From Ancylostoma caninum (lineage: Eukaryota > Nematoda > Chromadorea > Rhabditida > Ancylostomatidae), in the NCBI GenBank assembly GCA_037903475.1, contig JBAJFG010000080.1:248001-312000 (forward strand): DNA of 64,000 bases, in the 5' to 3' direction. Made by a program: the position numbers and the translations under genes. Below are positions 21,901-33,659 of this stretch, one piece after another. The notes beneath the pieces were generated by a model that worked only from the letters and a program-made list of their open reading frames with translations, was not told the DNA's origin and searched no databases. Each line of letters opens with the position of its first letter. Positions within the stretch are counted from its first letter, which is position 1.

Positions 21901-24900
21901 CAGGGAAAACGCTCGTACTGAAAGGACGGCACAGAAGTGATATATACGCTTCAGACAGTGCATTTTTGGCCCTCATATTGTCCTAGACACCTCCCATTAT
22001 GGGATAGAGAGACGATTACCCGCTTGGGTTGCTCAAAATCTGACATCAAAGGTTATGCACAGTGTGTGACCGAGGGAGGTTAGACCTCTCCAGCTGCTGC
22101 CTACACCATACTACTACAACCAGTGTGCAAGGACGCCGTCAAATATACATTTGGCAAGCGTGCACCGAATGCAGTCGACTGATTCTCTTCACATCGTCAC
22201 TATCACCTTCCAATCTATCGCTTCACCAGATTGACAGGCTGAGTTAGAAACGGCTCTGGAGAAGATCTAATTCGATACAATCGACTATCCAAAACAAGAG
22301 TATCAGGAGCGGGAAGAATGGAACTGCTATGGCAAAGACCTCGTTGGCGACTGCATGAAGCGGTTCGATGGAGATGTAAAGAAACCAGCCGAACTCTTTT
22401 GTGAAGCCAGACATTCATTATGTCGGTGTGTAGAAACAAAAAAAAACAACATAAATAATAGACAATCACTACTGATGTAAACATCAGGTAGATTTCAACC
22501 CACCTCCGCATCATCTGCCGTAGGGTCTCGGTCTGGCCTGTCTGGGTCAAGCAAGATGATGGGAAAAACCGACCCTAAATACGACCTTCCCCCTATTCTC
22601 TTGTCGGATCCCCAACTCCACACGAACCCCCGCCCCCCTCCACCCTTCCACTCCCGCATGTTTTCTCTGTGTCTGCCGAGCAAGTCCAACGAAGACACCG
22701 TAGAAGTCCATTAAAATTCCAAAATTAGAGCTGAAACTAGGACCAGACTACGACGCACTATACAACACATCTGAACAAAAATAGCTGGGCAAGATGGCGC
22801 AATCAGCAAACGTGGCGTGTACGCTTGCGTACAATACCCCGGAGGTGAGCGGTGGGACCGCAAGCCACACGCGCAAGCACAATTGCATTTGCATCGCCCA
22901 CCAGGTCGATTCCCGGCGCCTTCAGAAGGTTTTTGCGCGGTTTGCAATCACTTCAGAACTAAGTGTGATGTAAAGAGGGTGGAAACGTTATAAAATAAAG
23001 TGTGGGAAACGAAGTCGATCGATTGTACATTCGAGAATTCGCATAGAGGGCTCGTCAGTTTGTGGAGAAGTAGGGTGAGTGGGACGGTGAACTTCTTCGA
23101 CTCGAAATCAGCTAACGCTTTCACCAAATTCATAGAGCATGATCAGATCCTCAGACATTCGCCGGATCGGAGCCGAACCCGATAGGAAATGGAGCCGCAT
23201 GTCAACTCGGCTCGAATTCGTAAAATGGGCCGGACCTGGGTGCCATGCGGTGCTATTCGGGCTACCATGGGTGCTATTTGGTTGCTGTTCAGTTGCTCAC
23301 CTGTAACACCTTCGTTATTTGAATATCACGAACCACCACAATCGTGTTGTAGCACGTTCATCAGCAAGTTATGACAATCGTATTGTAACACGTCCGCTAT
23401 CCGAGTGTCATGGGTTACTACCATCTGGTTTTGACACGGCCGCTGTTCAGAGTTATCGGATTTTTGAGCTTCCAGCACGGTAAACAAAGGCTAAAAGCTT
23501 TGCTACGGTGTTTACATCCCGCCCTCCGAGCTTATTTCACTCCTTGGATGCGGTTATCCTTCCGCAATAGCTGCTGTTAGGGGGGGGGGGCTATCTTCGG
23601 GTTTCTTCAACGAGGAAAGATCCTGGCAGCTCCATCTTAACATGAAACAAAGACGGTCATGTTTCTACTACGACTGGGGTAAGCACGCTTACTCAAGCTT
23701 ACCCACAGGTGTCTAAAGTGATCTTGTGGGGGAACCCACATATTTGGCTTCAAAAATTCTTCGGGATGGTAAATAGATCTGTGTTTCACCAGCCTCTTTT
23801 CGTCATTCTTCAGCCTGAATCTGCAGTCAATTCTAACGTTTCTTCGTTCTATCTTCGCTTGTGGTCCATAACTTTGCAACTGCTTCCTTCGTTTTGTATC
23901 TGTGATTTTGTTAGCGAAAGCATCATTATAAGGATGTAGTGGTGTGAACATTCTTTTGCATTCATGTGTTTGGAGTAGCAGGATTCTGTTGGAGATGTTG
24001 AGCGGAACCTCTCCATACTCTTCATACGCGCAGCTGTAGGCTTTCCAGGAAAGAAGTGCTCCTTGTTGGTATCTGCTCTAGTTTTCTGGCATCTTTTCCG
24101 TGTGAGCAGTCTGTGTTTTCCTCATTTGACAATGCGGCAACTACCTGAACATTTCAACACAGATGTTTCGATTGTGCTCGGAACTTATAATAATAACTAC
24201 ATATTATAATTCGAACAGTAAGGGAAACGCATAGTTGGACCCATCAGAAAGTTGCATGTAGATGTACATTTTTGCTTATAAGTCGCAGGAATATCTTCGC
24301 AGCTTTGTATTGTTTTGATTGCATGGGTTTCATTTTTTTCTAAAATGTTTTTTTTATTACGTGAGGAAAACTACCTCAAGCCCATAATCGCTGTGTTGGA
24401 AACATTGGTTTATCTATCAGTGCTACACCATTAATGAACTTTTTTATTTTCATTTGGATATAAAAAATAAGCGTTGCCTTCGGAAGTGTTAATATGTTAT
24501 AAGTGTTGCTACTGAGTCTCCTATCCCTCCTTTCCTTCATGCCATGTAAATGTTGGATTTAATGCAATGTCATCATTGTATTAGTATGCCCCGTAGTACT
24601 TGCATTGTGAAACAGATTCAAATTCGAGCGGAGTCAGTTGGGGTCTTGCTATTATAAGGCTCATTAGTTTGTTTTTGCTGCTTAATGTTGTGTCACTTTT
24701 AATTTAAAGGATTAATAATTTGCCATTGGTATTGTTCTTTACCTGGGCAACCTTCACTTCACGATTCTGCTGAGTTTCAATAAGTTCTTGAATCAGCTGA
24801 CGCGCTTCTCTCTAGCACCTGTCGGAAATCGCCCTCAATGATGAACAGCTTGCCGCCAAATGGGCTATCGTTCTGCATGATGTCACGTAGCAGGCTGTCG

Positions 24901-27900
24901 ACGGCTTCGAACGCGCACTTTGGCGCCATCGATATTTCATCCCAGATAATAATATCGGTGGTCATCAGCTGACGCGCTTCTCTCGGTGAGGCGAGGTACT
25001 CTGACTATCTGCCGCACTGCTCGACCGATAATGCTTTGACGACGCTCTCTGATACCCTTTGACCGAGAGTTCCGCACCGTGGGACCCATCTCGAGGCGTT
25101 TCCCCAAGCTGGGCGCAGGCGCTTTCTTAAAACAGCGTGATGATGTATTGGGTAGAAAACAAGTGCGGAACAACTTACACTCTTCTTCACGATCGGTTCT
25201 GGAGGGCCACTAGCGTAAAAATGAAAGAGTAATGGCGATCTGATATGATGATGATATCCGTGATAAGACACGTGTGGGCGTGTGCTATCATGAAGATGAT
25301 ATGTGAAGTCTACACAAACTTGATGAGACTTCGTCGCCATATGTGGCTCTAATAGCAACTACTGGTTGCTCGCAGCAACGCAATAGCACCCACCTTTGCT
25401 GTGGCAACTGCAGTTGCTGTTGCGTTGCCAAGGATAAGAATGGGCGGAGTCAGTTCGGCTCCAATTTGGGGGGTGTCTGAGCCTATCATTTCTAGAAGGT
25501 TAGGGCTTCACATTTTTTGGGAGCTCGATGGAAAATTTTTGAAATTTTCGGGTCTTCGATGGGAAATTTCCAATCCTCACCTTAGCAGGAGCACACTAAG
25601 GGCCGTCATAAGTCGGAATGGGAGTGATTGCTTGGAGCACCATTACGTGAAGGTAGTCTTGTTTTGATTGTAGCAAACTACCTGAGTAGGAGTTGAAGAA
25701 ATGAAAACCTCGCAATTTCAAGAGATGGTGGAAACGGAGTTGATCTGCTTGTCTAATCACTGAAAAGCCAATTGAGAATATCACAAAAACTTCTCACCTA
25801 TGAGTTGTGGAGGAGGAAATTTTTCATTGGATTATACGACCTGGCTCCACGAAGTTCTCCCGCAATATCGATGAGAAATTCGGCAAATTTCACATCGATT
25901 TCACATCGAGTTCTCAAAGATACAGTAGCGAGCAAAAAGATTGCAACTTTTGGTTGTTCGTCTGTAACTCTGTTCAAAGCAGAGTATGGAGGTCCAAATT
26001 TTTGTGGAAGTTGTTAATACTCATGTGAGACAGGAAAAAGTTAGAGCTTGCCCATTTCACTGTTTTCCTGTTTTCTAAGAAAAATTTATTTCGCAGAAGT
26101 CGAAATCTGTAATTTGGCACCATCGACAATATCTCTTGAAATGACGTCTATCGTTGGTATCTGACCACGCTTTGGTTCCTTGGCGCAGAATCATCCCGTA
26201 TACGCTAGAAAATATGCATCCGTACACCACTGGTTGATATTCGCAAGGTCCACTTGAGGTTGCTTCAGCAATAATCCTCTATGAATGTATCTGTCGGCCT
26301 TGCTCCTTCTATCAGTAACGTTTCCACAAGTTTAGTTACGAGTGTTCAGTTTTAATGCAGTCCATTACTCTCTCGGAACTCCGAAATATTCTTGCTGATT
26401 TCAGTGCACCCAACTGTGCACATCACAGAAAATAAGTATTGGAATTTTTTTTCTGTGTCTCGGGGCAAGATGCAGAAGACGGATTTATCGGGAGAGGACT
26501 ACTCAAAGTGAGCAGTGCCGGTGACTGAGACGAGTGCACGTGCCCCCTTGCTCCACACACGAACTTTCTCAGTTGATCCGGAGCCTTTCGCTCTAGAAAT
26601 GTCTTTTAGTTCACTTAATCCAAATCAAGCTAAATTAGCCAATTTGCAAAGCGCCAAGTTACAGTGTCCCGCTTCGGTGGTGTCTCGTATATTTCATTGC
26701 GCCTTTGTAAGACCTACCTCATCAAATTCAAGGTGGCATGTATCCAAGTGTGCACGACAATACTCTAATAATCCTGTAGCATCTTTACCACTCATGAGAC
26801 CCTTCAATTGTCTTCCTCGTCGAGATAGAAAAAATTCCAAAACTTATTTTCCGTGATGTGCACAATTGGGTGCACTGAAATCAGCAAGAATATTTCGGAA
26901 TTCCGAGAGAGCAATGAACTGCATCAAAACTGAATACTCGTGAACAAACATGTGGAACCGTTAGCAGCACCTTTTCCTTCTAAACAGAACTGATATAAGG
27001 AGCAAGGCTGACAGATACATTCATAGAGGATCATTGCTGAAACAACCTCAAGTGGACCTTGCGAATATCAACCAGTGGTGTACGGATGCATATTTTCTAG
27101 CGTATACGGGATGATTCTGCGTCAAGGAACCAAAGCGTGGTCAGATACCAACGACAGACGTCATTTCAAGAGATATTGTCGATGGTGCCAAATTACAGAT
27201 TTCGACTTCTGCGAAATAATTTTTTTTAAAAACAGGAAAACGGTGAAATGGGCAAGCTCTAACTTTTTCCTGTCCCTCATGAGTATTAACAACTTCCACA
27301 AAAATTTGGACCTCCATACTCTGCTTTGAACAGAGTTACAGACGAACAACCAAAAGTTGCAATCTTTTTGCTCGCTACTGTATGTGAAACCCTAGAAAAT
27401 TGACTCTGGATAAGATAAAGCTGATCATGATCTGTGGATGCAGTAGAGATCATTTGCTGATTTCCAGTTAGGGAAGTTCAGCTCGAGGTCTAACTCACCC
27501 TATTTTTAGACGAAGAGACAGGTGCTGCAGCCGAATTCTCGCATGTGAAATCGATCAATTTCGCTTACCACACTTCATTTTCAAATGCCTCCACCCTCTC
27601 TACTCCACACTAAATTTTAAGGTGCTTCCCACCCATGCAAAAATTTCTTGAAGGCGCCGGGAATCGAACCAAATGCCAGCTGCTCGTAGCGCTGCCAATC
27701 ACTCCTGTTTTGACACGTAATGACGTGATCGTTCTTATCAGCAAGGGCGGACTATCACTTTTCACAATGTCATAAAACAATCACAACTTTCATGTTACGT
27801 TCATTGGTCAAACCATCTTTCTTCTTTCCCCACCCCTAACCCTCCAACACGACCCTCCCCCCTTTCCAACACGACCACCCCCCTCCCCCCTTTCCACCCT

Positions 27901-30900
27901 TCTTTCATTTGACCCCTTCATGGGAAATTCCCATCTGATGCTTGACCCTGGCCGTATTCCAACACTTTCATTAGATCGCTCGCACCTCTCATTAGCGTAC
28001 GTCCAGTGTTCGTTCACTTCAAGACGAAAATCTTGAAGAACATCAGATTCGAAATTCTCGAAATATCATGGAGAAGGATGCGGGTGAACGACGCCGCAAT
28101 GGACAGCATGTAGAGTGCACGTACCGAAATTGGTCGATGGAAAGCGTTAGCTGTGGGAGTTTTTCAGAGATTTTCTTATAGTTTTCGTCTGAGGGGTCGC
28201 CGTGGACTACGAATCCAATAGAAATTCGAAAGATCGAATTTTGTCCATATCTTGCATTTAAGAATTGTCAGTTACTTACGGAGAAATTTCTGTGAACAGC
28301 CCGTTGATATAGAGAGCCGCTGAAAGATGCGACAGCCGTTAAGTTCGGTCAGTTATGCAAGCATCCGTGGCATTCTGGAAGTGAGATCCACTCACTTCCT
28401 TGTTTGAGCATTAAAACGCTAACATAACAGCAACTTGTTCTCGTCGATTTCTCGTATCTTTTTTTTGAGCTATCTCACAACCGGAAATTTTTTCTATACC
28501 TCTCAAAACCTCGACATCTGATCTATAATGCGATAGGCATGGTAGCTTCCGCATAATACGCAGCCTTCAGAACAAAAAGAGATAGCCTTTTTTACAGGCG
28601 CTTTTTTCATGGTGTTGAATAGAACGACGCATCCACGGAATTGTCAATAAATTTGTCTTTGTTTTCAAATCATAAATTTCATTGTGTGGAGGCAAAAAAA
28701 AAACTCTACCTGGTGAAAATTGGGTTCCTCTCTACCGCATAGTCAATGTAAATATTATTCCATACCCGAAGGTGCAGGGGTGGAGAAAGAAGGTAGTCGT
28801 TGATCCCGGTCAGTAGTATAGAACGAGAAATTTCGCAGGCCTTAGAACATTGAAGGAACTCTGTTGATGCTTGACTCGAGCGAGAACTACATTCGACACT
28901 CACCTTATCGCGTACAGCATTTCTGAATGCACGAGATGTAATATTTCTGAATATGTTAACGAACCATGGTATAATGCCACCACCAACCCTAAAACTCCCA
29001 TCTTATACTCTATCCTAGATCAACTAAAACTAATATAAGGCATAGGCTAACTCGATATGGAATGAGCCGACCTCCGCTGCACAGCCACCAAGGACAATCT
29101 GTAGATGGTGATCAAGTGCTACAATTCTACCAGAAACATTCAGACGAATACCACTCGCCAGTATATCCACCCAGCCAGAAGTCCACATCTAAAATCTCAT
29201 GCTTGATGTATTTCTTTCATCGCCCACTCAAAAATTTGTTGCTCCTGAGCCTTAAAAAGCAAGACTACCCTGAAACTTACTAATTATCAAGATTCTATCA
29301 TAATTCTGCAGCTTAAAATCAGAAAAGGACAAATTTTCTGGAGAGATTGTCACTCACAGGAACCAGCATTCTGTACTCCGCTGCCCACTTGCCTGTTAAC
29401 CTTATCGTACCTTGTTCTGAAGACCACGATACTCCATTGTTAGTCGGAAGGAAGTTGAATCTACAGACATGAAATTCTTGTTCCAGTGCATGCGGAACGT
29501 ATGATGTATGCATCCCACAATAAGTGAAAGAAAACGCATTACATACAATTTCTCAACCACCCACCCACCAACCAGGTTTGAACACAGTACACTAAAATAC
29601 TTTGCTCATTTTAATTAATGTATATGTCAGCTACACCATTTGATACGGAAGACCACCCTAGAATGCAAGCGTAAATTGGACTTTTCCTCAAAAAATGAGG
29701 ATCTTTGCAAGTAACCCTTTGCAGTCTCTGTCGTAAAGGAGAAAGTGTTCTTTGTCTTGCTTAAAATAAGCTAGTTATCTGCATCAATATACAGAGCCTC
29801 TTCCGGCGTAGTGGTTAAATTCCTGCTAGGTTCCATACCAGCGAGGCTGCAAATGTTTAGCCGACCTTCACGCTCCAAAATAACGGAGGCTCATCAGAAC
29901 ATCTACATATCTGATGCCTAGCGTTAGAAAGCAAGTTGACAGTTCTGTTTCGAACATGGTATTCTTCACTTATCCATTAACAAAATCTACTTTCATATTC
30001 TATGAGTTCTCCCATCATCGACGACAAAAGACCTAAGAAATCGAAGGAGGCAGTTATAGTGACTGGGAGGTGGTCTCTTTGCAGGAAATTCTATGTTTCT
30101 AGCAACGTTTGCCTCGAAGATTGAGCATCTTTATGAGAGCGAAATAGTGCTTTGTTCCTGAAAGAATACTATACAGAGAAAATTCCGAGAATGATTGCTG
30201 AGAGTAGTGAATATATAAAAGCGGACAAGACTTCCGACGCAAAACCAGCGTACCAACCCTCTGCTTGGAGAGTATTTCCACTTCATTTTCGGTGATAAGG
30301 TAAAAGAGTGAAGCTTATTACTTCCATAAAAAATCTTTGAGGACAACTCCCTTCATTGTCCAGTCAGTGATGGTGATTCGCTTTGATATACATGCTCAAA
30401 GCGAGGTGAATTTTGGTATATCCTCACATGATCTTGAATATCACAACAGCTGGTATTTCACAACAACTTTAATATTTTCCCGTTCCTCAACCCTTCTACT
30501 CTTCGGTGTACTGGTTAGCGACACATTTGCAATAACACTCGCGCCTTGACTAAACCTCCAGTGTGTCTAAGTGATGAAAATATGGTTGACTGACGGCTCA
30601 GATATTCCCAAAATGAATATCATGGAGCACTGTTTTAGAATAAACATTAACACTGAACAGATGACCAACAAAATATAGGCTGCAAAACCGAGAAACCTGA
30701 GATGAACCGAAAACGCACACGATATTTCTCTCTCCGAAATTTTAAACCACCCTGCATTTGCAGCAGAATGTGGGAGAACCATTGAAGACGAAAATAAATG
30801 TGTGATGGGAGCGCTTCAACCTTTATGCTGATAAGTACGCTTATTTCGCGAAAATTACGTACAGAAGTCGACTTTGCTTGCTTGGAAAGAATTTAATGAA

Positions 30901-31439
30901 ACCTCTACAAATCCTGGTAGGTTTCCGAAACATTCGTTCGATTCCTGAATTCCGATAAATCTCATATGGAGTTGCTAATCATGTATTTTTGAGAGGAACG
31001 CGATTATCGTCTTTAAGTATATGATTTTTCTTATGAAACAACTTCCTTTTCTTCTGGGACAGCTAGCGGAGGAAAGATATATCCTTAATTTTTAGCTGGA
31101 ACATTTTGAAAATCTCGTGAATCAACTTACTTGGGAGATTGAAATTCTGTGATGTTCAGTCCATGCACCGATACTTTTCCTGTTCCATATCCTACACTAA
31201 AGTTCCTCGTTACATTTGGCAGAACAATTTTCGGCACTTCCATATTCATCTTAACAACTACTGTTATACGAGAAAAGCGTTGGATTTAGCAATCCAGGAC
31301 AACTAACCACATGATGTGCATTTTGGGAAATGAATTTGAACGCAGAAAGATAGATACGAGTCTTCACATTGGAATTGGGCTCAGCGAGGAGGCCCATGCC
31401 AAGTGTAAGCAGAATCAATTGTAGACGATGATCTGTCAT
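18914..31439 (-). CDS. BPI/LBP-family secreted lipid-binding protein, gene 2 (complete, 12 exons)
   Basis: Exons: 31308-31439, 31131-31249, 29358-29460, 29052-29188, 28904-28988, 28710-28840, 21400-21482, 21105-21249, 20823-21034, 20647-20767, 20464-20573, 18914-18978. They total 1443 bp in frame (480 aa plus TGA), close to the ~480-490 aa of vertebrate BPI/LBP. The signal peptide is MTDHRLQLILLTLGMGLLA. Domain 1 spans exons 1-6 (GGGIIPWFVNIF, YIDYAVERNP, conserved Cys pair). Domain 2 begins at exon 7 (YIEAEAAAQVV) and includes ESVPNCLLSSAHEG, PNQHVDLHFHSYEAPFVQM and GVPLPVFDNITIS, ending FEKYIRLNADLEFR. Several N-glycosylation sequons are visible (NVT, NNT, NST, NIT). Intron 6 is 7.2 kb and full of mobile DNA. 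C. elegans NRF-5 is a known family member, but orthology is not established here. Confidence 0.94.
19154..19753 (+). CDS. Unidentified open frame of 199 codons in the last intron of BPI gene 2 (opposite strand)
   Basis: An uninterrupted plus-strand frame with comparatively rich third-position G/C and a reasonable amino-acid mix (for example VRKKLKVAMMNENKVGLALV, RIHDDEAVRLTIFENLHAVV). Codon content differs from the AT-rich intron around it. No domain recognised. A second short frame follows at 19735-19959 with CGKCDRYHRC, a Cys-rich motif. It could be a fragment of a retroelement or a chance frame. Confidence 0.22.
   Translation: MKKKRRLEMFGMCHFYTRWGCGIPGFVGCRYRWQSDRKSWGGLLLIQPPPFDSDRLAPMVVLHRFRGADHQTILRADGPKKRNLSVRKKLKVAMMNENKVGLALVVAFFESDEVERILSKFRIHDDEAVRLTIFENLHAVVRGPARGTHIVSVPSSRSYVAVQISYRVPELLRQFDGVRVLLINTAAFSLGLIKCHNGL
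22850..22945 (+). repeat. tRNA-derived SINE-like sequence, copy 2
   Basis: Contains GGTCGATTCCCGGCGCCTTC (B-box-like) followed by TTTTTGCGCGGTTTGC. Shares the block with copy 3. Confidence 0.4.
23150..23530 (-). repeat. Dispersed ~370-bp repeat, copy 2 (inverted)
   Basis: Reverse orientation of 9640-10010: GATCGGAGCCGAACCCGATA, AAAATGGGC, GGTGCTATTCGGGC, GTCATGGGTTACTACC and GAGCTTCCAGCACGG all occur in the expected order. Confidence 0.65.
24785..24984 (-). mobile_element. Helitron Rep/helicase fragment (PIF1-like)
   Basis: Minus strand 24965-24806 reads IIIWDEISMAPKCAFEAVDS, then LLRDIMQNDSPFGGKLFIIE and GDFRQVL. This is the Walker B (WDEISM) to motif III (GGDFRQVLP) segment of PIF1-type helicases found in Helitrons. 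Only this ~55-residue block is recognisable. A 21-bp direct repeat bounds it (24792-24812 and 24964-24984). No Rep domain or termini were found. Confidence 0.8.
25074..25124 (+). repeat. Single unit of the 59-bp minisatellite family
   Basis: GTGGGACCCATCTCGAGGCG then TTTCCCCAAGCTGGGCGCAG then GCGC aligns with the 46955 unit (GTTGGACCCGACTCCAGGCG...). It lies about 100 bp from the Helitron helicase fragment. Confidence 0.55.
25923..27380. mobile_element. Tc1-like element with ~520-bp terminal inverted repeats
   Basis: TA flanks both ends (25921-25922, 27381-27382). The ends start CAGTAGCGAGCAAAAAGATT, resembling the Tc1 terminus (CAGT, then CAAAAAGAT and CTTTTGGTT). Arms 25923 to about 26440 and about 26860-27380 are near-identical inverted copies. 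The ~410-bp centre (26440-26850) encodes no transposase I recognise; a 113-codon plus-strand frame (26515-26856) has no family match I can name. It lies in intron 6 of BPI gene 2. Confidence 0.85.
27632..27710 (-). repeat. tRNA-derived SINE-like sequence, copy 3
   Basis: Minus strand reads GGTTCGATTCCCGGCGCCTT then AGAAATTTTTGCATGGG; the B box is a perfect match. The A-box side is unclear. Confidence 0.4.
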
Positions 31440-31624
31440 TGTCTTCTACGATTTGATGACGTAGTGTCAGATCAAACAAGTATCTCGAAAAGGCACCTCG
31501 GGACCTCTGCTTCCAAATTCACTACAGAGTCAATTTTTTTTCTTTGCGTCGTCAACGACAATAAATATTAAAACCGAATAGAATACAGTCGACGATGCGT
31601 ATCACTACGGCTTTCAGAGCGCTA

Positions 31625-31639
31625 GGATAACGCTGATAA
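31625..31639. promoter_or_regulatory. Paired GATA motifs upstream of BPI gene 2
   Basis: GGATAA (31625-31630) and TGATAA (31634-31639) sit about 190 bp before the gene 2 ATG, in the same order, spacing and flanking sequence as in gene 1. Gene 3 lacks the pair; it has a single GATAA near 55000, about 40 bp from its ATG. Confidence 0.5.
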
Positions 31640-31746
31640 CACCGATTACAACCTATTCATATTGTAATACGCGAATAGTCAATATTCGTGCCTGTGAAAA
31701 GAAAGAACAACGAAATAGTGAAAAACAAAGAATAGCACAGATACTA

Positions 31747-32784
31747 CAGGGTGACAACAAAGTCTTTGGCCAAAAAATTCATGGAAATTTTGCGATGTTG
31801 CTCTTCAGGTTCGTCTAAAATTAAGCATCTCCTACGTGGTCTAAGCCATAGTATTCGCTCAGATAATTTTTAAAGGAATTATCCAAGATTGCAACATTCC
31901 ACTTCACGTTGGTGTAACCCCCTTTTGGAAAGAAGAACTGACATGATGAATTTTGCGATTGATGCTCAATATTATCCTTTATATTACACCAAAAGTGCAA
32001 ATTTTTGCGATGAAAAATTTGGCAGCGGAGATGAATTTACTTGAAAAAAAAAATGATGGGCTCGCCATCAGCGCGGCCGTCAGATGAGGTCTGCCACGAT
32101 TTCTTAAATGAGTATTTTTTATAGAAAACGCATTTAATGGTAATATGATATTTTTTTCGTAAATCACTTAAATGGGAGCAGTTTTGTTGGTAGCAATATT
32201 TCCGGTCGCAGTCGTTCTGTGAAGCAAAAGCGACCAAGTATTCATCTGTTGCCGTTTTCGCGAAAACAGATGAAAAGTCAGTGCTCTAAGTGTCAGTGGA
32301 GGAGTCCATAATTACATATTTTTAGTAAGTCCAAAGCGCACATAATATGCATTGAAAGTCCCTTTTAAAGCAATTTTGTAACTGCTTTCAAGGAAAAATC
32401 TATGAGACACTGGTCGAGAGGTCGCATTGGCGACTATGACATATTTACGGAATATTCCTCGAGCTACCTCATACCAACTCCTGTGGATATAACTGTATAG
32501 TTGCTTCATAACGCGGACCTTAACCTTGCTCCTATAAAACTATGGGACTTATCGATGAAACCTTGTGAAAATTGTAGGGTTGAATTGACCCTCGGGAGGT
32601 GCAGGCTCAAGATAACGTGGTTGCTGAACGTTTTGAGACCTATATCGGAAAGGCTAAGGCTTTGCTCAGAATGTAAATGGTGATTTCCGAAGCCATATAT
32701 TGAGTAAACTCATATCTAGTTTTGATCCGCAACTCTAACCTACAGGCGTTTCTATGGCTTGGCCAAGACTTTGTTTTCACCCTG
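31747..32784. mobile_element. TA-flanked inverted-repeat element (Tc1/mariner-like, no intact transposase)
   Basis: Ends CAGGGTGACAACAAAGTCTT and (3' complement) CAGGGTGAAAACAAAGTCTT, with TA at 31745-31746 and 32785-32786; 1038 bp. No transposase motif could be placed with confidence. It lies just upstream of BPI gene 2. The motif TACAGGGTGACA recurs alone at 44984. Confidence 0.7.
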
Positions 32785-32913
32785 TAGAAATAAAAATAGT
32801 CATTGTTGTAGGTTCTTGTAGGTATCGGCAACATTCAGGCTGAATTTTTTCTGTTATAGAATCGCGGGTAAGTTAGCAGCTAGATTGGTTCCCCCTCCCC
32901 TTCCTCATTTCTA

Positions 32914-33659
32914 TCAGGTTGCTACATAAGTTTCCGCTATTTTGAAATTTTTGACAAAAAAGTTTTATAAAAATAAAGTAACAACAGGTGACAATCGAGG
33001 TATGCACAACAACAGTCGCTAGACTTTTGCCGTTTTCACAGCAAGAGCTCGACTCCGCTGGTCCAGAAATCCACGGACTACGAGGCAAAGAATTGGGTCG
33101 AGCAGTGCTGGATGTCACTGACTTTGGCAAATCGGTTCTCGCGCAACAGACAATCTTGTGATCCGATAACCGGCGCTTGGTTATAGCTAGATTTATGCTA
33201 CATAAAGAATTCCTCTGCGAGCTCATCGCCTTTCCGGAGAGTTTGACAAATAAAATTAAGGTGCGCGACACAGTGTGGCAAAGTGGTGTGATTTCCACTG
33301 AACGCTCGAAACTTTTCATAAAATACTATCGATTACTGTTCTCAAATGGTTGATGTTCCCAGTCACAGTGGAAAAAATTTCACTTCACCACTCACCCCAA
33401 ATTTGGTTAGAATCATGCAACGATATGGTTCACTTATCATCCGTGCAAGTGCTGTTACCAAATTTGCATTCTTTAAGGGTTCACGAAATTAATTACATTT
33501 TAAAAACAAGACGAAGAAATATGATTCACAATACAGAATGAAAGATCATGCGCTTTAAAACGATATCTAGATCTAGCGCAAAATCTAATAGGTATTCATT
33601 TATTAGGAGCCTTTAAAAATGCCCATGCAAAAACAGCGGAAACTTATGTAACAACCTAG
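32914..33659. mobile_element. Non-autonomous mariner-like element, complete copy
   Basis: Ends TCAGGTTGCTACATAAGTTT and (3' complement) CTAGGTTGTTACATAAGTTT, with TA on both sides; 746 bp. The interior is shared with copies at 1873 and 12187. No D,D34D transposase is recognisable. The terminal ~17 bp is repeated once more just outside (33668-33684). Confidence 0.75.

Noticed and set aside
26515..26856. A transposase for the Tc1-like element
   Set aside because: The 113-codon frame in the core shows no DDE/D motif or helix-turn-helix that I can identify.
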